NCBI RefSeq assembly: GCF_040448305.1
Contig: NZ_CP148752.1
Span: 3,534,001-3,598,000, forward strand
Direction: 5' to 3'
DNA: 64,000 nucleotides
From: Pseudomonas fluorescens
GTDB taxonomy: Bacteria; Pseudomonadota; Gammaproteobacteria; Pseudomonadales; Pseudomonadaceae
The position numbers were made by a program, and so were the translations under genes. Position 1 is the stretch's first letter; the number at the start of each line of letters is the position of its first letter. Below, piece after piece: positions 1 to 8,506 of the stretch. Below the pieces are notes generated by a model. The model saw nothing but the letters and a program-made list of their open reading frames with translations, searched no databases and was not told where the DNA came from.

Positions 1-834
1 CCAGCGGAACCGATTGACGACGAACTGATGGCGCTGGTGGCGCGGCTCGCACAAAGACTCAAGGAGCAGGCGCAGGAACCCATCGACCAGGCGCGCGCGC
101 AGTACGAAGAACAACGCAAGGCGCTGGATAACCAGCTCGGCAAAGCGCAAGAGACCAACAGCGAACTGCACCAGCAATACGAATTTCAAAGCCTGGCACT
201 GACTCAGGAATCCGAAGCCCTGCACGAAACCCGCGCCATGCTGCAAACGGAGCAGACCCGAAACGCCGGGTTGAACCAGGCGCTGGCTGATTTCGAACTG
301 CGGTTGAAAGACAAGGACGAGCAGATCCGCTCCCTTGAGGAAAAACACCTGCACACCCGCGACGCGCTGGAGCACTACCGCAATGCGGTCAAGGAACAGC
401 GCGAACAGGAAATGAGTCGCCACGAAGGCCAGGTGCAACAGCTACAGATGGAACTGCGCCAGGCACAACAAAGCGCGCTGGTACGCCAGGATGAAATCAC
501 CCAGTTGCACCGCGACAACGAACGCTTGCTGACTGAAAACCGCGGCACGCTGCGCGAGCTAAGCCTGCTGCAAGAACAGCTCAAGCAAAGCAATACCCGC
601 CAGGATCAGTTGCTGGAACAGACCACCCGCGTCGACGGCGAGCGCACCCTCCTCCAGGAACGCCTGCGTGTCGCCCTGCTGGAAAGCCAGGCACTCAAAC
701 AGAACGTCGATGAGCAGTCGCAGCTCAACAGGTCATTGGAAATGGATCTGGCCAAGACCCGGGCGGATCTGGAAGAACGCGTACGTCTGGCCGCGACCCT
801 TGCGGCAGCGGCAGACGCAGCGAAGGACAATTAA
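1..834 (+). CDS. KfrA-like coiled-coil DNA-binding protein, C-terminal part (5' end outside window)
   Basis: The reading frame is open to the left edge, so the ATG at 28 is internal and the true start lies outside the window. The visible 277 residues are almost entirely charged heptad-type sequence rich in Q, E, L, K and R, with no membrane segment, which predicts a long coiled coil. Chromosomal KfrA-like proteins of Pseudomonas have an N-terminal helix-turn-helix domain followed by such a coil, and the first residues here ([20 protein letters not shown]) fit the linker after it. The DNA-binding domain itself is not visible. The gene converges on gor, and the two stops overlap by four bases. 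The family assignment is inferred from architecture and context. Confidence 0.7.
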   Translation, partial: PAEPIDDELMALVARLAQRLKEQAQEPIDQARAQYEEQRKALDNQLGKAQETNSELHQQYEFQSLALTQESEALHETRAMLQTEQTRNAGLNQALADFELRLKDKDEQIRSLEEKHLHTRDALEHYRNAVKEQREQEMSRHEGQVQQLQMELRQAQQSALVRQDEITQLHRDNERLLTENRGTLRELSLLQEQLKQSNTRQDQLLEQTTRVDGERTLLQERLRVALLESQALKQNVDEQSQLNRSLEMDLAKTRADLEERVRLAATLAAAADAAKDN

Positions 835-2189
835 CCAGCGACCGGCGACCGCATGGTGACGAACTCTTCGGCGGCCGTCGGGTGCACCCCGATGGTTTCG
901 TCGAAGTCGCGCTTGGTGGCGCCGGCCTTCAAGGCAATCGCCAGGCCCTGGACGATTTCACCGGCTTCCGGGCCGACCATGTGGCAACCCAGGACCTTGT
1001 CGGTCCCGGCGTCCACCACCAGCTTCATCAGCGTGCGCTCCTGGCATTCGGTCAGGGTCAGCTTCATCGGCCGGAAGCGGCTTTCGAAGATCTGCACCTC
1101 GTGGCCGGCTTCGCGAGCCTCTTCTTCGGTCAGACCGACAGTGCCGATGTTTGGCAAGCTGAACACCGCCGTCGGGATCATCTTGTAATCCACTGGACGA
1201 TACTGCTCTGGCTTGAACAGGCGCCGTGCCACCGCCATGCCTTCAGCCAGCGCCACCGGTGTCAGCTGAACACGGCCGATCACATCGCCCAGCGCCAGGA
1301 TCGACGGCTCGGCGGTTTGATACAGCTCGTCGACCTCGACGAAGCCTTTCTTGTCGAGTTTGACCCCGGTGTTTTCCAGCCCCAGATTGTCCAGCATCGG
1401 ACGACGACCCGTGGCGTAGAACACGCAATCGGCATCCAGTTGGCGACCATCCTTGAGCGTGACTTTCAGGCTGCCATCGGCCTGCTTCTCGATGCGCTCG
1501 ATGTCCGCATTGAATTGCAGGTCCATGCCGCGCTTGGTCAACTCTTCCTGCAAATGCTTGCGCACGGAACCGTCAAAGCCGCGCAGGAACAATTCGCCGC
1601 GATACAGCAGCGTGGTCTGCGCACCGAGGCCATGGAAGATCCCGGCGAACTCAACCGCAATGTAGCCACCGCCCACCACCAACACCCGCTTGGGCAGCTC
1701 TTTGAGGAAGAGCGCCTGATTGGAACTGATGGCATGCTCGTGCCCCGGAATCTCCGGAATCTGCGGCCAGCCGCCAGTAGCGATCAGGATGTTTTTGGCG
1801 CTAAAGCGCTCGCCATTGATCTCGACCTGATGTGGGTCGACGATCTTCGCGTGACCTTCATGCAAGGTCACGCCACTGTTGACCAGCAGGTTGCGATAAA
1901 TGCCATTGAGGCGATTGATCTCGCGGTCCTTGTTGGCGATCAAAGTCGGCCAGTCGAACTGTGCTTCATCCAGACCCCAGCCAAAACCGGAAGCCTGCTC
2001 GAAGTCTTCGGCGAAGTGCGCACCGTAAACCAGCAATTTTTTCGGCACGCAGCCGACGTTCACACAGGTCCCGCCCAGGTAGCGGCTCTCGGCCACGGCC
2101 ACTTTCGCACCGAACCCGGCGGCAAACCGCGCAGCCCGCACACCGCCGGAACCGGCACCAATCACATAAAGGTCAAAATCGTAGGCCAT
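831..2189 (-). CDS. gor: Glutathione-disulfide reductase
   Basis: This cytosolic FAD enzyme reduces glutathione disulfide with NADPH. The 452-residue protein starts with the FAD dinucleotide fold ([19 protein letters not shown]) and carries the redox-active disulfide [10 protein letters not shown] near residue 45, a second nucleotide-binding fold ([17 protein letters not shown]), and the C-terminal dimer domain ending in the catalytic [12 protein letters not shown]. Length and motifs are complete. The ATG at 2189 is chosen because a GAGGAG ribosome-binding site stands just upstream; an in-frame TTG lies two codons earlier. In other pseudomonads gor lies close to galU. Here about 5 kb of foreign-looking DNA separates them. 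Confidence 0.97.
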   Translation of the reverse strand: MAYDFDLYVIGAGSGGVRAARFAAGFGAKVAVAESRYLGGTCVNVGCVPKKLLVYGAHFAEDFEQASGFGWGLDEAQFDWPTLIANKDREINRLNGIYRNLLVNSGVTLHEGHAKIVDPHQVEINGERFSAKNILIATGGWPQIPEIPGHEHAISSNQALFLKELPKRVLVVGGGYIAVEFAGIFHGLGAQTTLLYRGELFLRGFDGSVRKHLQEELTKRGMDLQFNADIERIEKQADGSLKVTLKDGRQLDADCVFYATGRRPMLDNLGLENTGVKLDKKGFVEVDELYQTAEPSILALGDVIGRVQLTPVALAEGMAVARRLFKPEQYRPVDYKMIPTAVFSLPNIGTVGLTEEEAREAGHEVQIFESRFRPMKLTLTECQERTLMKLVVDAGTDKVLGCHMVGPEAGEIVQGLAIALKAGATKRDFDETIGVHPTAAEEFVTMRSPVAG

Positions 2190-2370
2190 TTTCAATCTCC
2201 TCGGCAGGTGACCAGCATACCCATAGACACTTCTGGGGCAAGCGCTGCAGTTGATATGAGGCCGAAAAATGAAAATACTACTCGAGCGATTCGCCCCCTG
2301 GCCTAATCTTCAACCAATTGTTGTTATCCGGGTATTTTGCCAACGCCAGCAAGTTATCTTTAGGGATCCG

Positions 2371-2790
2371 TTATAGCTTTCGGACCAGCGCTGCTGCGGT
2401 TGCAGTGGCAATAACTTGCCCCGCCTGCTCAAGCTCACCAGAGAGAAAGCAAACCTGCCCTCCTCGCCGAACCACACGCCCCCTCCCAATTAACCCCCCT
2501 ATCTTGGCTGGAGCATGAAAATTTACATTTAGGCTCAAGGTTGGCGCAAACTCACCCTCCTTGAGCGTTGCAGCTAGAGCCGGCCCCATCGTGTCGTCAA
2601 GCATCGCCGCAAGGAACCCGCCTTGTACATTGCCCGCTGGGTTCGTGAAGGCCTCGATAGCTTCAAACGAGACTTCAATACTTCCTTCGTTAACATCAAC
2701 ATTTAAGATTTTGATTCCAAGCGTTTCAGCAGCCTTCGGCGTAGGTAAATGCCCCTCCTGCACCTTCCAGAAAAATGCCTTACTGTCCAT
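2371..2790 (-). CDS. PaaI/YdiI-type hotdog thioesterase
   Basis: 139 residues, the length of a single-domain hotdog-fold acyl-CoA thioesterase. The fold's signature helix is visible as NVQGGFLAAMLDDTMGPAL around residues 53-71: Gly-Gly precedes the long central helix, and the acidic residues are in the position of the usual catalytic Asp/Glu. A CGGAGA ribosome-binding site precedes the ATG. It follows the LuxR-type gene by 24 bp on the same strand, so the two are probably co-transcribed. It is a different sequence from the second hotdog protein at 7057-7500 that closes the divergent operon. Inference: it hydrolyses an acyl thioester intermediate or product of that pathway. The substrate is unknown. 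Confidence 0.85.
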   Translation of the reverse strand: MDSKAFFWKVQEGHLPTPKAAETLGIKILNVDVNEGSIEVSFEAIEAFTNPAGNVQGGFLAAMLDDTMGPALAATLKEGEFAPTLSLNVNFHAPAKIGGLIGRGRVVRRGGQVCFLSGELEQAGQVIATATAAALVRKL

Positions 2791-2814
2791 TGCGGATTCT
2801 CCGAATCTAAATCG

Positions 2815-3585
2815 TTAAGAGGTAAAGCGTTGAGCCATAAAAGAAACAAGTTCCATTCTATTGCTTGCAGACAGCTTTTCCGATGCGTTGTACAGATGAT
2901 TTCTAACTGTATTTGAACTAATCCCAAGGATGAGCGCTATGTCTGCGTTAGTTTTACCTTGACTTACCCAGTAGACAACCTCCTCTTCTCGCCCGGTCAG
3001 GGCCGCCAACTCCTTACCGTCCACCAGATGAAATTCACGCTCAATGGTTTGAGGGAGTTCATGTAATGCAGAATGAGTAAGTGCAGCACTAGCAATGAGA
3101 AAGTCCACGACTTTATCATCACTTCCAGAGATATAGTTGTAAAATCCAAACGCTGAGATTGTTCCGGCTTCTTTATCAAAAAAGCCATGAATAGCCATAT
3201 TCCTGTACCCATGCGCAACAAAATTCTCTTCCCATGCTGAACTTGGCTTTACAGGTGCTTTTACTAGCAATGGCCTACCCGAAGCAAACCAAGACGACAG
3301 CGGAGGGCTTTGCACGCCTCCTGCAGTCGTTCTGATACCTCTTCGGTATGATAGGGGCAGATTATGGGTAATTTCGCGATCCAGCGACACACCGAGAGCA
3401 TGGATCACACCATATCCGAAAAAAGACGCTTCGTATCTAACGGTTTGATTGGTGAGTCGTTGAAAAAACCGGAGAAAGTCCCAGCAACTACGCCCCCTTC
3501 CTCGAGTCGCCCCAAATGGTGGAGGCGAACAATCTAATACGCATATCGCGTGATCAAGTACACTTCCAGGCAATGGATGCGTCAT
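2815..3585 (-). CDS. LuxR-family transcriptional regulator
   Basis: 256 residues. The last ~65 form a LuxR/FixJ-type helix-turn-helix (LTGREEEVVYWVSQGKTNAD followed by IALILGISSNTVRNHL). The N-terminal ~190 residues are a single putative sensor domain without a receiver-domain phosphorylation site, in the position of the autoinducer-binding or GAF-like domain of LuxR and EpsA-type regulators. I cannot identify the six conserved residues of acyl-homoserine-lactone receptors by eye. The gene faces away from the five-gene operon at 3933-7500, so it is the obvious candidate regulator of both directions. The ribosome-binding site is weak (AGAGTC), so the start is uncertain. Base composition matches the AT-rich insert. 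Confidence 0.85.
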   Translation of the reverse strand: MTHPLPGSVLDHAICVLDCSPPPFGATRGRGRSCWDFLRFFQRLTNQTVRYEASFFGYGVIHALGVSLDREITHNLPLSYRRGIRTTAGGVQSPPLSSWFASGRPLLVKAPVKPSSAWEENFVAHGYRNMAIHGFFDKEAGTISAFGFYNYISGSDDKVVDFLIASAALTHSALHELPQTIEREFHLVDGKELAALTGREEEVVYWVSQGKTNADIALILGISSNTVRNHLYNASEKLSASNRMELVSFMAQRFTS

Positions 3586-3932
3586 ACATTAGACTCTTTT
3601 TTGTTTTGATTACGACACTTAATAAACGACCTAATTAGAGCGACAAACCCAAGATAACACCCCAACATGACACGTCAAAAAAAACTTGTAACAAATTAAT
3701 CCTTTCAGCTTGAACAATAATTTGCCAGCCGGAATTCGCCGACCAAGCTTTCTTGCCCTGCCGCACCGAGAACTTTAGCTCGAAATAGCGAGAAGAGGTA
3801 CGCGGGATGGGGGCTACTCGTAGACAGACGTGGATAACAGACCTCCATCTCTGGATCACTGGTACATTTTTCCTATTTTAGTGCTGACAAGAGCGCGATT
3901 ACCGTCGGACTCCAATCGCAAGGAGAGTCAAC
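3586..3932. promoter_or_regulatory. Divergent intergenic region of the LuxR/acyltransferase cluster
   Basis: 347 bp between the LuxR gene and the divergent operon, long enough for two promoters and operator sites. It contains the 8-bp palindrome CTAATTAG at 3631-3638 and an imperfect inverted repeat around 3777-3791 (CTCG-aaatag-CGAG). No canonical lux box (ACCTGnnnnnnnnnnCAGGT type) was seen. A good ribosome-binding site AAGGAG at 3920-3925 serves the ATG at 3933. No coding sequence in this stretch looks real. Confidence 0.4.
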
Positions 3933-4622
3933 ATGCACAAGTTTGATTTCATCGTAGAGAAGACGAAGAACGAATATAAACAGTTCGTTGAAACCAACCC
4001 ACTGTTGAAAGTTGTAACGAGTGGCGGCATGACCGAAACCCATTACGCAGCCTACCTTCGCGAGACATATCACTTGGTACGCCATACATCACGAATGCTG
4101 GCCTTGGGCGGAGCGCGTCTGAGCGATGATCGTCGGGAGCTTCGCAACTGGTTTTTTGAACAGATCCTAGAGGAAAATGGCCACGACCTCTTCTGTATCA
4201 AGGATCTAAAAAATATTGGCCTTCATTCAGATTACTTTCTCGATTCCCAGCCTTCCGCAGGCGCTTGGGGCTTGATTACGCAGAACTATTACATGGCAAC
4301 ATATGGCAATCCCATTGGCATCCTTGGAGTCGCCACGGCAACCGAAGGGCTAGGAGCCGATTTCGGCACTATGTTCGCGAATGTCATGATGGAGCAGTAC
4401 GGGATACCAAGTAACGCGGTGACTTTTTTGCGCAGTCATGGAGGATTCGATGCGAAACATCTACAGGAGGCAGTCGAGGCGATCGAGCTCATTCATGATG
4501 ATGAAGTGGATTACGTAGTGCACGCACGCCGCATGACGTTCCGTCTCTACGGCCAGTTATTCAATGACGTATTGACGGCGGATGCAGTTGACCGACCAAC
4601 TCTAAACTCTGCATTGAAGTAG
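3933..4622 (+). CDS. Haem-oxygenase-like diiron oxidase (iron-containing redox enzyme family)
   Basis: 229 residues, predicted all-helical, in the TenA/UndA/CADD-like superfamily. Candidate metal ligands of haem-oxygenase-like diiron oxidases are visible in order: ETYH near 44-47, LEENGHD (E81, H84), ATEG (E138) and SHGGFDAKH (H169, D173, H176). Known family members oxidise fatty acids (UndA) or amino acids and their derivatives (BesC, SznF, CADD); this one does not look like UndA in sequence. It is the first gene of a five-gene operon with an acyltransferase and a methyltransferase, so it probably tailors an acyl or amino-acid substrate. The AAGGAG site upstream fixes the start. The substrate is unknown. 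Confidence 0.8.
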   Translation: MHKFDFIVEKTKNEYKQFVETNPLLKVVTSGGMTETHYAAYLRETYHLVRHTSRMLALGGARLSDDRRELRNWFFEQILEENGHDLFCIKDLKNIGLHSDYFLDSQPSAGAWGLITQNYYMATYGNPIGILGVATATEGLGADFGTMFANVMMEQYGIPSNAVTFLRSHGGFDAKHLQEAVEAIELIHDDEVDYVVHARRMTFRLYGQLFNDVLTADAVDRPTLNSALK

Positions 4623-4643
4623 TGCTCAGATTGGAGAAATAGC

Positions 4644-5288
4644 ATGAAAGATCTTTATGACCTGCAAAATTACTCGATTTGGGAAATTGATCGATCAGAT
4701 CATACCTTAATGTATCAGTACGAAGAGATAATCAGGCAGTCCTACGAGTCGCTCGGCTTTTTCAAACCATCAATTCTGCCTGGACCAAATACTCGGTGCT
4801 TCGGCCTTTTCTTTGACAACAAGATGGAGGGGACGCTTGGTTTATGCGAGAGCTTTTACTCCGAGGCAAATCCTTATTTTCGGTATCTGCCCGATATCGG
4901 ACACAGGCCAAGGCTTCTTGAAGCAACCAATGTAGTCTTAACGCCAAACTTCCGCGGCAATATTGCAATTGGCATTCTACTCCGAGACGCTGCAACGCGA
5001 GCGATCAATGACAATTTCGACTTCATAGTCGGGATTACTCGATATCAAACACTTAGATACTTTGTCGATTTTGGCTTGGTTCCAATTGATCATCCCCCGC
5101 TCCATATGATGGGGTGCGATGACATCGACGACTGGATCATGTACTACCGAACAAGTGAGAGTTCGGCTGCATTCTACCTAAAGGAGCGTGCCAATCGATA
5201 TTTTCACCAACAAAAGACGATGAGAGCGATTCGTCAGCGGCGAAAGAAAGTCGAGCTTTTGCAAACCGCGTTACAGCAGAGAAGCTAG
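4644..5288 (+). CDS. FeeM/LuxI-like GNAT acyltransferase
   Basis: 214 residues. The central part resembles the GNAT-fold N-acyl amino acid synthases (FeeM) and exosortase-associated acyltransferases. A strand LLEATNVVLTP with the conserved acidic residue (E93) is followed by the acyl-donor loop RGNIAIGILLRDAATRAI (residues 104-121) and the strand DFIVGITRYQTLRYFVDFGL. LuxI-type autoinducer synthases share this fold. The C-terminus is basic and helical, without membrane segments. It lies 21 bp behind the oxidase gene with a GGAGA ribosome-binding site. Inferred role: transfer of a fatty acyl group from ACP or CoA to an amine. A link to the neighbouring LuxR gene as a signal synthase is possible but untested. 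Confidence 0.7.
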   Translation: MKDLYDLQNYSIWEIDRSDHTLMYQYEEIIRQSYESLGFFKPSILPGPNTRCFGLFFDNKMEGTLGLCESFYSEANPYFRYLPDIGHRPRLLEATNVVLTPNFRGNIAIGILLRDAATRAINDNFDFIVGITRYQTLRYFVDFGLVPIDHPPLHMMGCDDIDDWIMYYRTSESSAAFYLKERANRYFHQQKTMRAIRQRRKKVELLQTALQQRS

Positions 5289-5292
5289 TCAC

Positions 5293-6027
5293 ATGAATTC
5301 ATTTGAAGACCAGTTCGCCACATATCGTCAACAACACTTGGGTTTTGTTGACAGACTGATCTATCAGGAAAAGCCGGAGATTCTTGACTTATTCCCTGAA
5401 AGTGAATCAGCGGCCGAGGTTGTCAGAGATTTGGAAGCGTTTGCAAATGCATCTGGGCTCCAGCGGAAACTCACCAGTCTCGTCCTAAAAAATTTACGAG
5501 CGCAAGTAGGTGGCAGCACATCGGTAATTGAGGTTTGCGGAGGAAGTTGCTGGTTACTCAGAAATATAACATCACAAGTCAACCAAGGTGAATTTTACAT
5601 TCATGCCGTAGGTAGTGATATTTCAGAGCGCCACATAGAGACGAATAAAACAGAATTCGGACATATGAATATTGAATGGCTTATTGCAGATGCAACTGAC
5701 CTTACCTTCTCGGACCTAAAATTTGATGTCGCACTGAACTGCCAGGCACTGCACCACTTTCCAGCGAGCACAGTCATAAGACTACTTCAGGAGCTTAAGA
5801 GAATTTCCAAGAAGGTAATAATCTTTGATCTACGACGAACTTTTTATGGACCTACCTTGGTACAATTTCTCTCACCCTTCTACTCCAGAAACTTCATCAG
5901 TGATGGAATAGCATCGCACAGACGGGCCTATAGTATCCAAGAAATGAAATTTATTATTAATATTGCTGATTTACCTTATAAGGTCACCCCCTTTACCCCG
6001 GTGGGTATGCTTGTGGAGTCAATTTAA
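5293..6027 (+). CDS. Class I SAM-dependent methyltransferase
   Basis: 244 residues with a Rossmann methyltransferase core. Motif I is VIEVCGGSCWLL near 78-89, with the second Gly-rich position occupied by G-G-S. The acidic ribose-binding residue sits in VGSDIS (D109). IADATDL follows (131-137), then the post-II motif NCQALHHFP (149-157). The C-terminal lid is hydrophobic (FYGPTLVQFLSPFYS). The start is only 4 bp after the preceding stop, and the gene's own stop overlaps the next ATG (TAATG), so translational coupling is likely. It may O-, N- or C-methylate the product of the upstream acyltransferase or oxidase. The acceptor cannot be read from sequence. Confidence 0.85.
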   Translation: MNSFEDQFATYRQQHLGFVDRLIYQEKPEILDLFPESESAAEVVRDLEAFANASGLQRKLTSLVLKNLRAQVGGSTSVIEVCGGSCWLLRNITSQVNQGEFYIHAVGSDISERHIETNKTEFGHMNIEWLIADATDLTFSDLKFDVALNCQALHHFPASTVIRLLQELKRISKKVIIFDLRRTFYGPTLVQFLSPFYSRNFISDGIASHRRAYSIQEMKFIINIADLPYKVTPFTPVGMLVESI

Positions 6028-7049
6028 TGATTCGTGATTTAGCATATTGCCTTGCCTTGCTCCACCCCTTGTCTGTCGGGTTAGGTTTATGGAACGGAGG
6101 CAATTGGGTCTATACCACTATAGTTCTTGGCGTTGTAATTTATCCTGTTGTCGAAGTATTAGGCAGACCACTCATCGCATCAAATAATGGCTCCAATTTA
6201 GCGAAAATTCCAGAGTTAATTGCTCGAGTCACCTTTGTAGCCGTCATTACCACAGTAGCCGCCACGATAATTATCATTCCAGACGGGAAGTTTACGACAC
6301 TCGAAAAAATCGCACTAATCTACGCATGCGGATTGACAACAGGGATCGTCGGAGTTGTTCTAGCTCATGAAATGTTTCATAGACGAGCTCCTATGCATAG
6401 GCATTTAGGTTCAATACTCATGTTTCTAACGAGCTACCCTCACTTCAAATTGCAGCATTTGTACAGCCATCATCCAAACGTAGCAACAGAGCGTGACCAC
6501 TCAACAGCGCAATATGGCCAATCTCTATATAATTTTTACACTCAATCAATTTTTTTAGGTGGTTTATCTATGTGGAAAAGAGAATGCGCCCGTTCTGCAA
6601 TACTCTCAAGCCATAAGTATCATCCGATCCACAACCGCGCCATGACTCTATGGATTATTCAGAGCCTTATTTACATAGCCGTATTTATTCTTCTTGGGCC
6701 AATTGCGCTTGCTGCATTTATAGCTCAGGGCGTCATTGCTATATTTATACTTGAAACAGTGAATTACATTCAGCACTACGGCCTAAATCGAGAAGACAAT
6801 TGCAAGCCAGACTACTCAAGCTCCTGGGACAATTATTCACTGACCAACTATGCATTATTTAACTTGGGACATCATTCAGATCACCATATTCATCCTACCA
6901 AGCCCTTCCATGACTTGAAGCAACAACCCACAGCACTTGTTATGCCTTATGGATACTTCACCATGGCAATGGTTGCACTTTTTCCACCACTATGGAGACG
7001 AGTGATGGATAAACGCTCACCTCACCTTACAATCGAAAAACAACATTGA
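6027..7049 (+). CDS. AlkB/XylM-like membrane di-iron fatty-acid hydroxylase or desaturase
   Basis: 340 residues with about six hydrophobic segments and the histidine boxes of membrane non-haem di-iron enzymes: HEMFH (114-118), HLYSHH (144-149), NYIQHYG (246-252) and GHHSDHH (281-287). Order and spacing match alkane 1-monooxygenase AlkB and xylene monooxygenase XylM. The AlkB signature NYxEHYG here has Gln in place of Glu. No rubredoxin or ferredoxin reductase gene is in the cluster, so electrons must come from elsewhere. Inferred role: hydroxylation, epoxidation or desaturation of an acyl chain at the inner membrane. It overlaps the methyltransferase stop by one base. Confidence 0.85.
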   Translation: MIRDLAYCLALLHPLSVGLGLWNGGNWVYTTIVLGVVIYPVVEVLGRPLIASNNGSNLAKIPELIARVTFVAVITTVAATIIIIPDGKFTTLEKIALIYACGLTTGIVGVVLAHEMFHRRAPMHRHLGSILMFLTSYPHFKLQHLYSHHPNVATERDHSTAQYGQSLYNFYTQSIFLGGLSMWKRECARSAILSSHKYHPIHNRAMTLWIIQSLIYIAVFILLGPIALAAFIAQGVIAIFILETVNYIQHYGLNREDNCKPDYSSSWDNYSLTNYALFNLGHHSDHHIHPTKPFHDLKQQPTALVMPYGYFTMAMVALFPPLWRRVMDKRSPHLTIEKQH

Positions 7050-7056
7050 GGTAATC

Positions 7057-7500
7057 ATGGATTCACTCTCGAAAATCCCTAACAAAGACGGTGACGGTTA
7101 CGAACTGTTCCCCCAACTATTTCCCTATGAAAGCTTTGAACAAACGGTTGGCCCTCTATTACACAAGAACGAGGCAAACGTTTGGTCATTCAAGTTTCAA
7201 ATAGATTCCAAACATTTGAATTCGCTGGAGCGTCTGCATGGAGGAATGATAATGACTTTTCTCGATCATACTCTGGGTGGCACCGCTTTTCACGCAATTG
7301 GCAACAAACCATGCATCACAGTTAGTTTACACACCGATTTTGTTGCTGGGGCAAAAGTTGGCGACTGGGTAGTCGGGACCGCTAGAGTCAATAAGATTAC
7401 CGGCAATTTGGTTTTCGTCTCCGGTGAACTTCGAGCAAGTGACAATCTCATTGCCACAGCAAGTGGCGTCTGGCGCTCGACAGAGTTCGGTGCAATCTAG
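7057..7500 (+). CDS. Hotdog-fold thioesterase, PaaI superfamily
   Basis: 147 residues. The hotdog signature is ERLHGGMIMTFLDHTLGGTA, with His-Gly-Gly and an Asp on the central helix, followed by strands ITVSLHTDFVAGAKVGDWVV and GNLVFVSGELRAS. It starts 7 bp after the AlkB-like gene behind GAGG and ends the operon before a strong terminator. It is clearly a separate family member from the minus-strand thioesterase at 2371-2790. Inferred role: release or editing of acyl thioesters in the same pathway. The chemistry beyond the thioesterase fold is not determinable. Confidence 0.85.
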   Translation: MDSLSKIPNKDGDGYELFPQLFPYESFEQTVGPLLHKNEANVWSFKFQIDSKHLNSLERLHGGMIMTFLDHTLGGTAFHAIGNKPCITVSLHTDFVAGAKVGDWVVGTARVNKITGNLVFVSGELRASDNLIATASGVWRSTEFGAI

Positions 7501-7587
7501 GTCTAGATATATAAAGTAGATGCTCTGCTTACACAACTAGCACAAATGCGTTTCAGACGCAGGCATATCTTACCGCGATACAAAAGC

Positions 7588-7620
7588 AAGGACCCCGAGC
7601 GATGTCGGGGTCCTTTTTTA
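7588..7620 (+). terminator. Rho-independent terminator
   Basis: AAGGACCCCGA and TCGGGGTCCTT form an 11-bp stem around a short loop, followed by TTTTTT on the plus strand. It closes the five-gene operon. Read on the minus strand the hairpin is followed by a weaker T-rich stretch, so it may also end galU transcription. Confidence 0.9.
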
Positions 7621-7666
7621 TCCATTTCTGTGTTTTAACACAAAATTAAGTAAACTTTTCCAGTTA

Positions 7667-8506
7667 TCAGTAAGCCTTACCCGTCTTGTAGAAGTTCTCG
7701 AAGCAGAAGTTGGTCGCGTCGATGTAGCCTTCAGCGCCACCGCAGTCGAAACGCTTGCCCTTGAACTTGTAGGCAATCACGCAACCGTCCTGCGCCTGTT
7801 TCATCAGGGCGTCAGTGATCTGGATCTCGCCACCTTTGCCTGGGTCGGTTTGTTCGATCAGGCTGAAGATGTCCGGCGTCATGATGTAACGACCGATGAT
7901 CGCCAGGTTCGACGGGGCATCTTCCGGCTTTGGCTTCTCGACCATGTTGCGCACGCGGTACAGGTCGTCACCAATCAGGTCGCCGGCAATCACACCGTAC
8001 TTGCTGGTTTCTTGCGGGTCGACTTCCATGATCGCGACGATGGTGCAGCGATACTGCTTGTACAGCTTGACCATCTGCTTCAGTACGCCGTCACCTTCCA
8101 GGTTGACGCACAGGTCATCCGCCAACACCACGGCGAACGGCTCGTCGCCGATCAGTGGACGACCGGTCAGGATCGCATGACCCAAACCTTTCATTTCAGT
8201 CTGGCGAGTGTAGGAGAACGAGCACTCATCCAACAGGCGACGGATGCCGACCAGGTATTTCTCCTTGTCGGTGCCCTTGATCTGGTTTTCCAGCTCGTAG
8301 CTGATGTCGAAGTGGTCTTCCAGGGCGCGCTTGCCGCGACCGGTGACGATGGAGATTTCGTTCAAGCCAGCGTCCAGTGCTTCTTCAACGCCGTACTGGA
8401 TCAGTGGCTTGTTCACCACCGGCAGCATTTCTTTGGGCATGGCTTTAGTCGCTGGCAGGAAGCGAGTACCGTAACCGGCTGCTGGGAACAAGCATTTCTT
8501 GATCAT
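7667..8506 (-). CDS. galU: UTP-glucose-1-phosphate uridylyltransferase
   Basis: GalU makes UDP-glucose from UTP and glucose-1-phosphate for LPS, exopolysaccharide and trehalose synthesis. The 279-residue protein starts with the nucleotide-binding FPAAGYGTRFLPATKAMPKE, and further family blocks follow: KPLIQYGVEEA, GLGHAILTGRPLIGDEPFAV, the metal site VVLADDL, VEKPKPEDAPSNLAIIGRYI and GGEIQITDA. The length equals that of Pseudomonas GalU. AAGGACTT upstream supports the start. It belongs with gor in the backbone arrangement and has the usual GC-rich codon use, in contrast to the insert next to it. Confidence 0.97.
   Translation of the reverse strand: MIKKCLFPAAGYGTRFLPATKAMPKEMLPVVNKPLIQYGVEEALDAGLNEISIVTGRGKRALEDHFDISYELENQIKGTDKEKYLVGIRRLLDECSFSYTRQTEMKGLGHAILTGRPLIGDEPFAVVLADDLCVNLEGDGVLKQMVKLYKQYRCTIVAIMEVDPQETSKYGVIAGDLIGDDLYRVRNMVEKPKPEDAPSNLAIIGRYIMTPDIFSLIEQTDPGKGGEIQITDALMKQAQDGCVIAYKFKGKRFDCGGAEGYIDATNFCFENFYKTGKAY

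Noticed and set aside
882..2306. 474-codon open frame on the plus strand opposite gor
   Set aside because: Shadow of the gor gene: gor has all glutathione-reductase motifs on the minus strand, and the opposite frame has none. High GC content keeps such frames open.
3933..4622. UndA (1-undecene-forming oxidase)
   Set aside because: Shares the fold and the metal-ligand pattern but not the UndA sequence as I recall it, and UndA is not known to be in such an operon.
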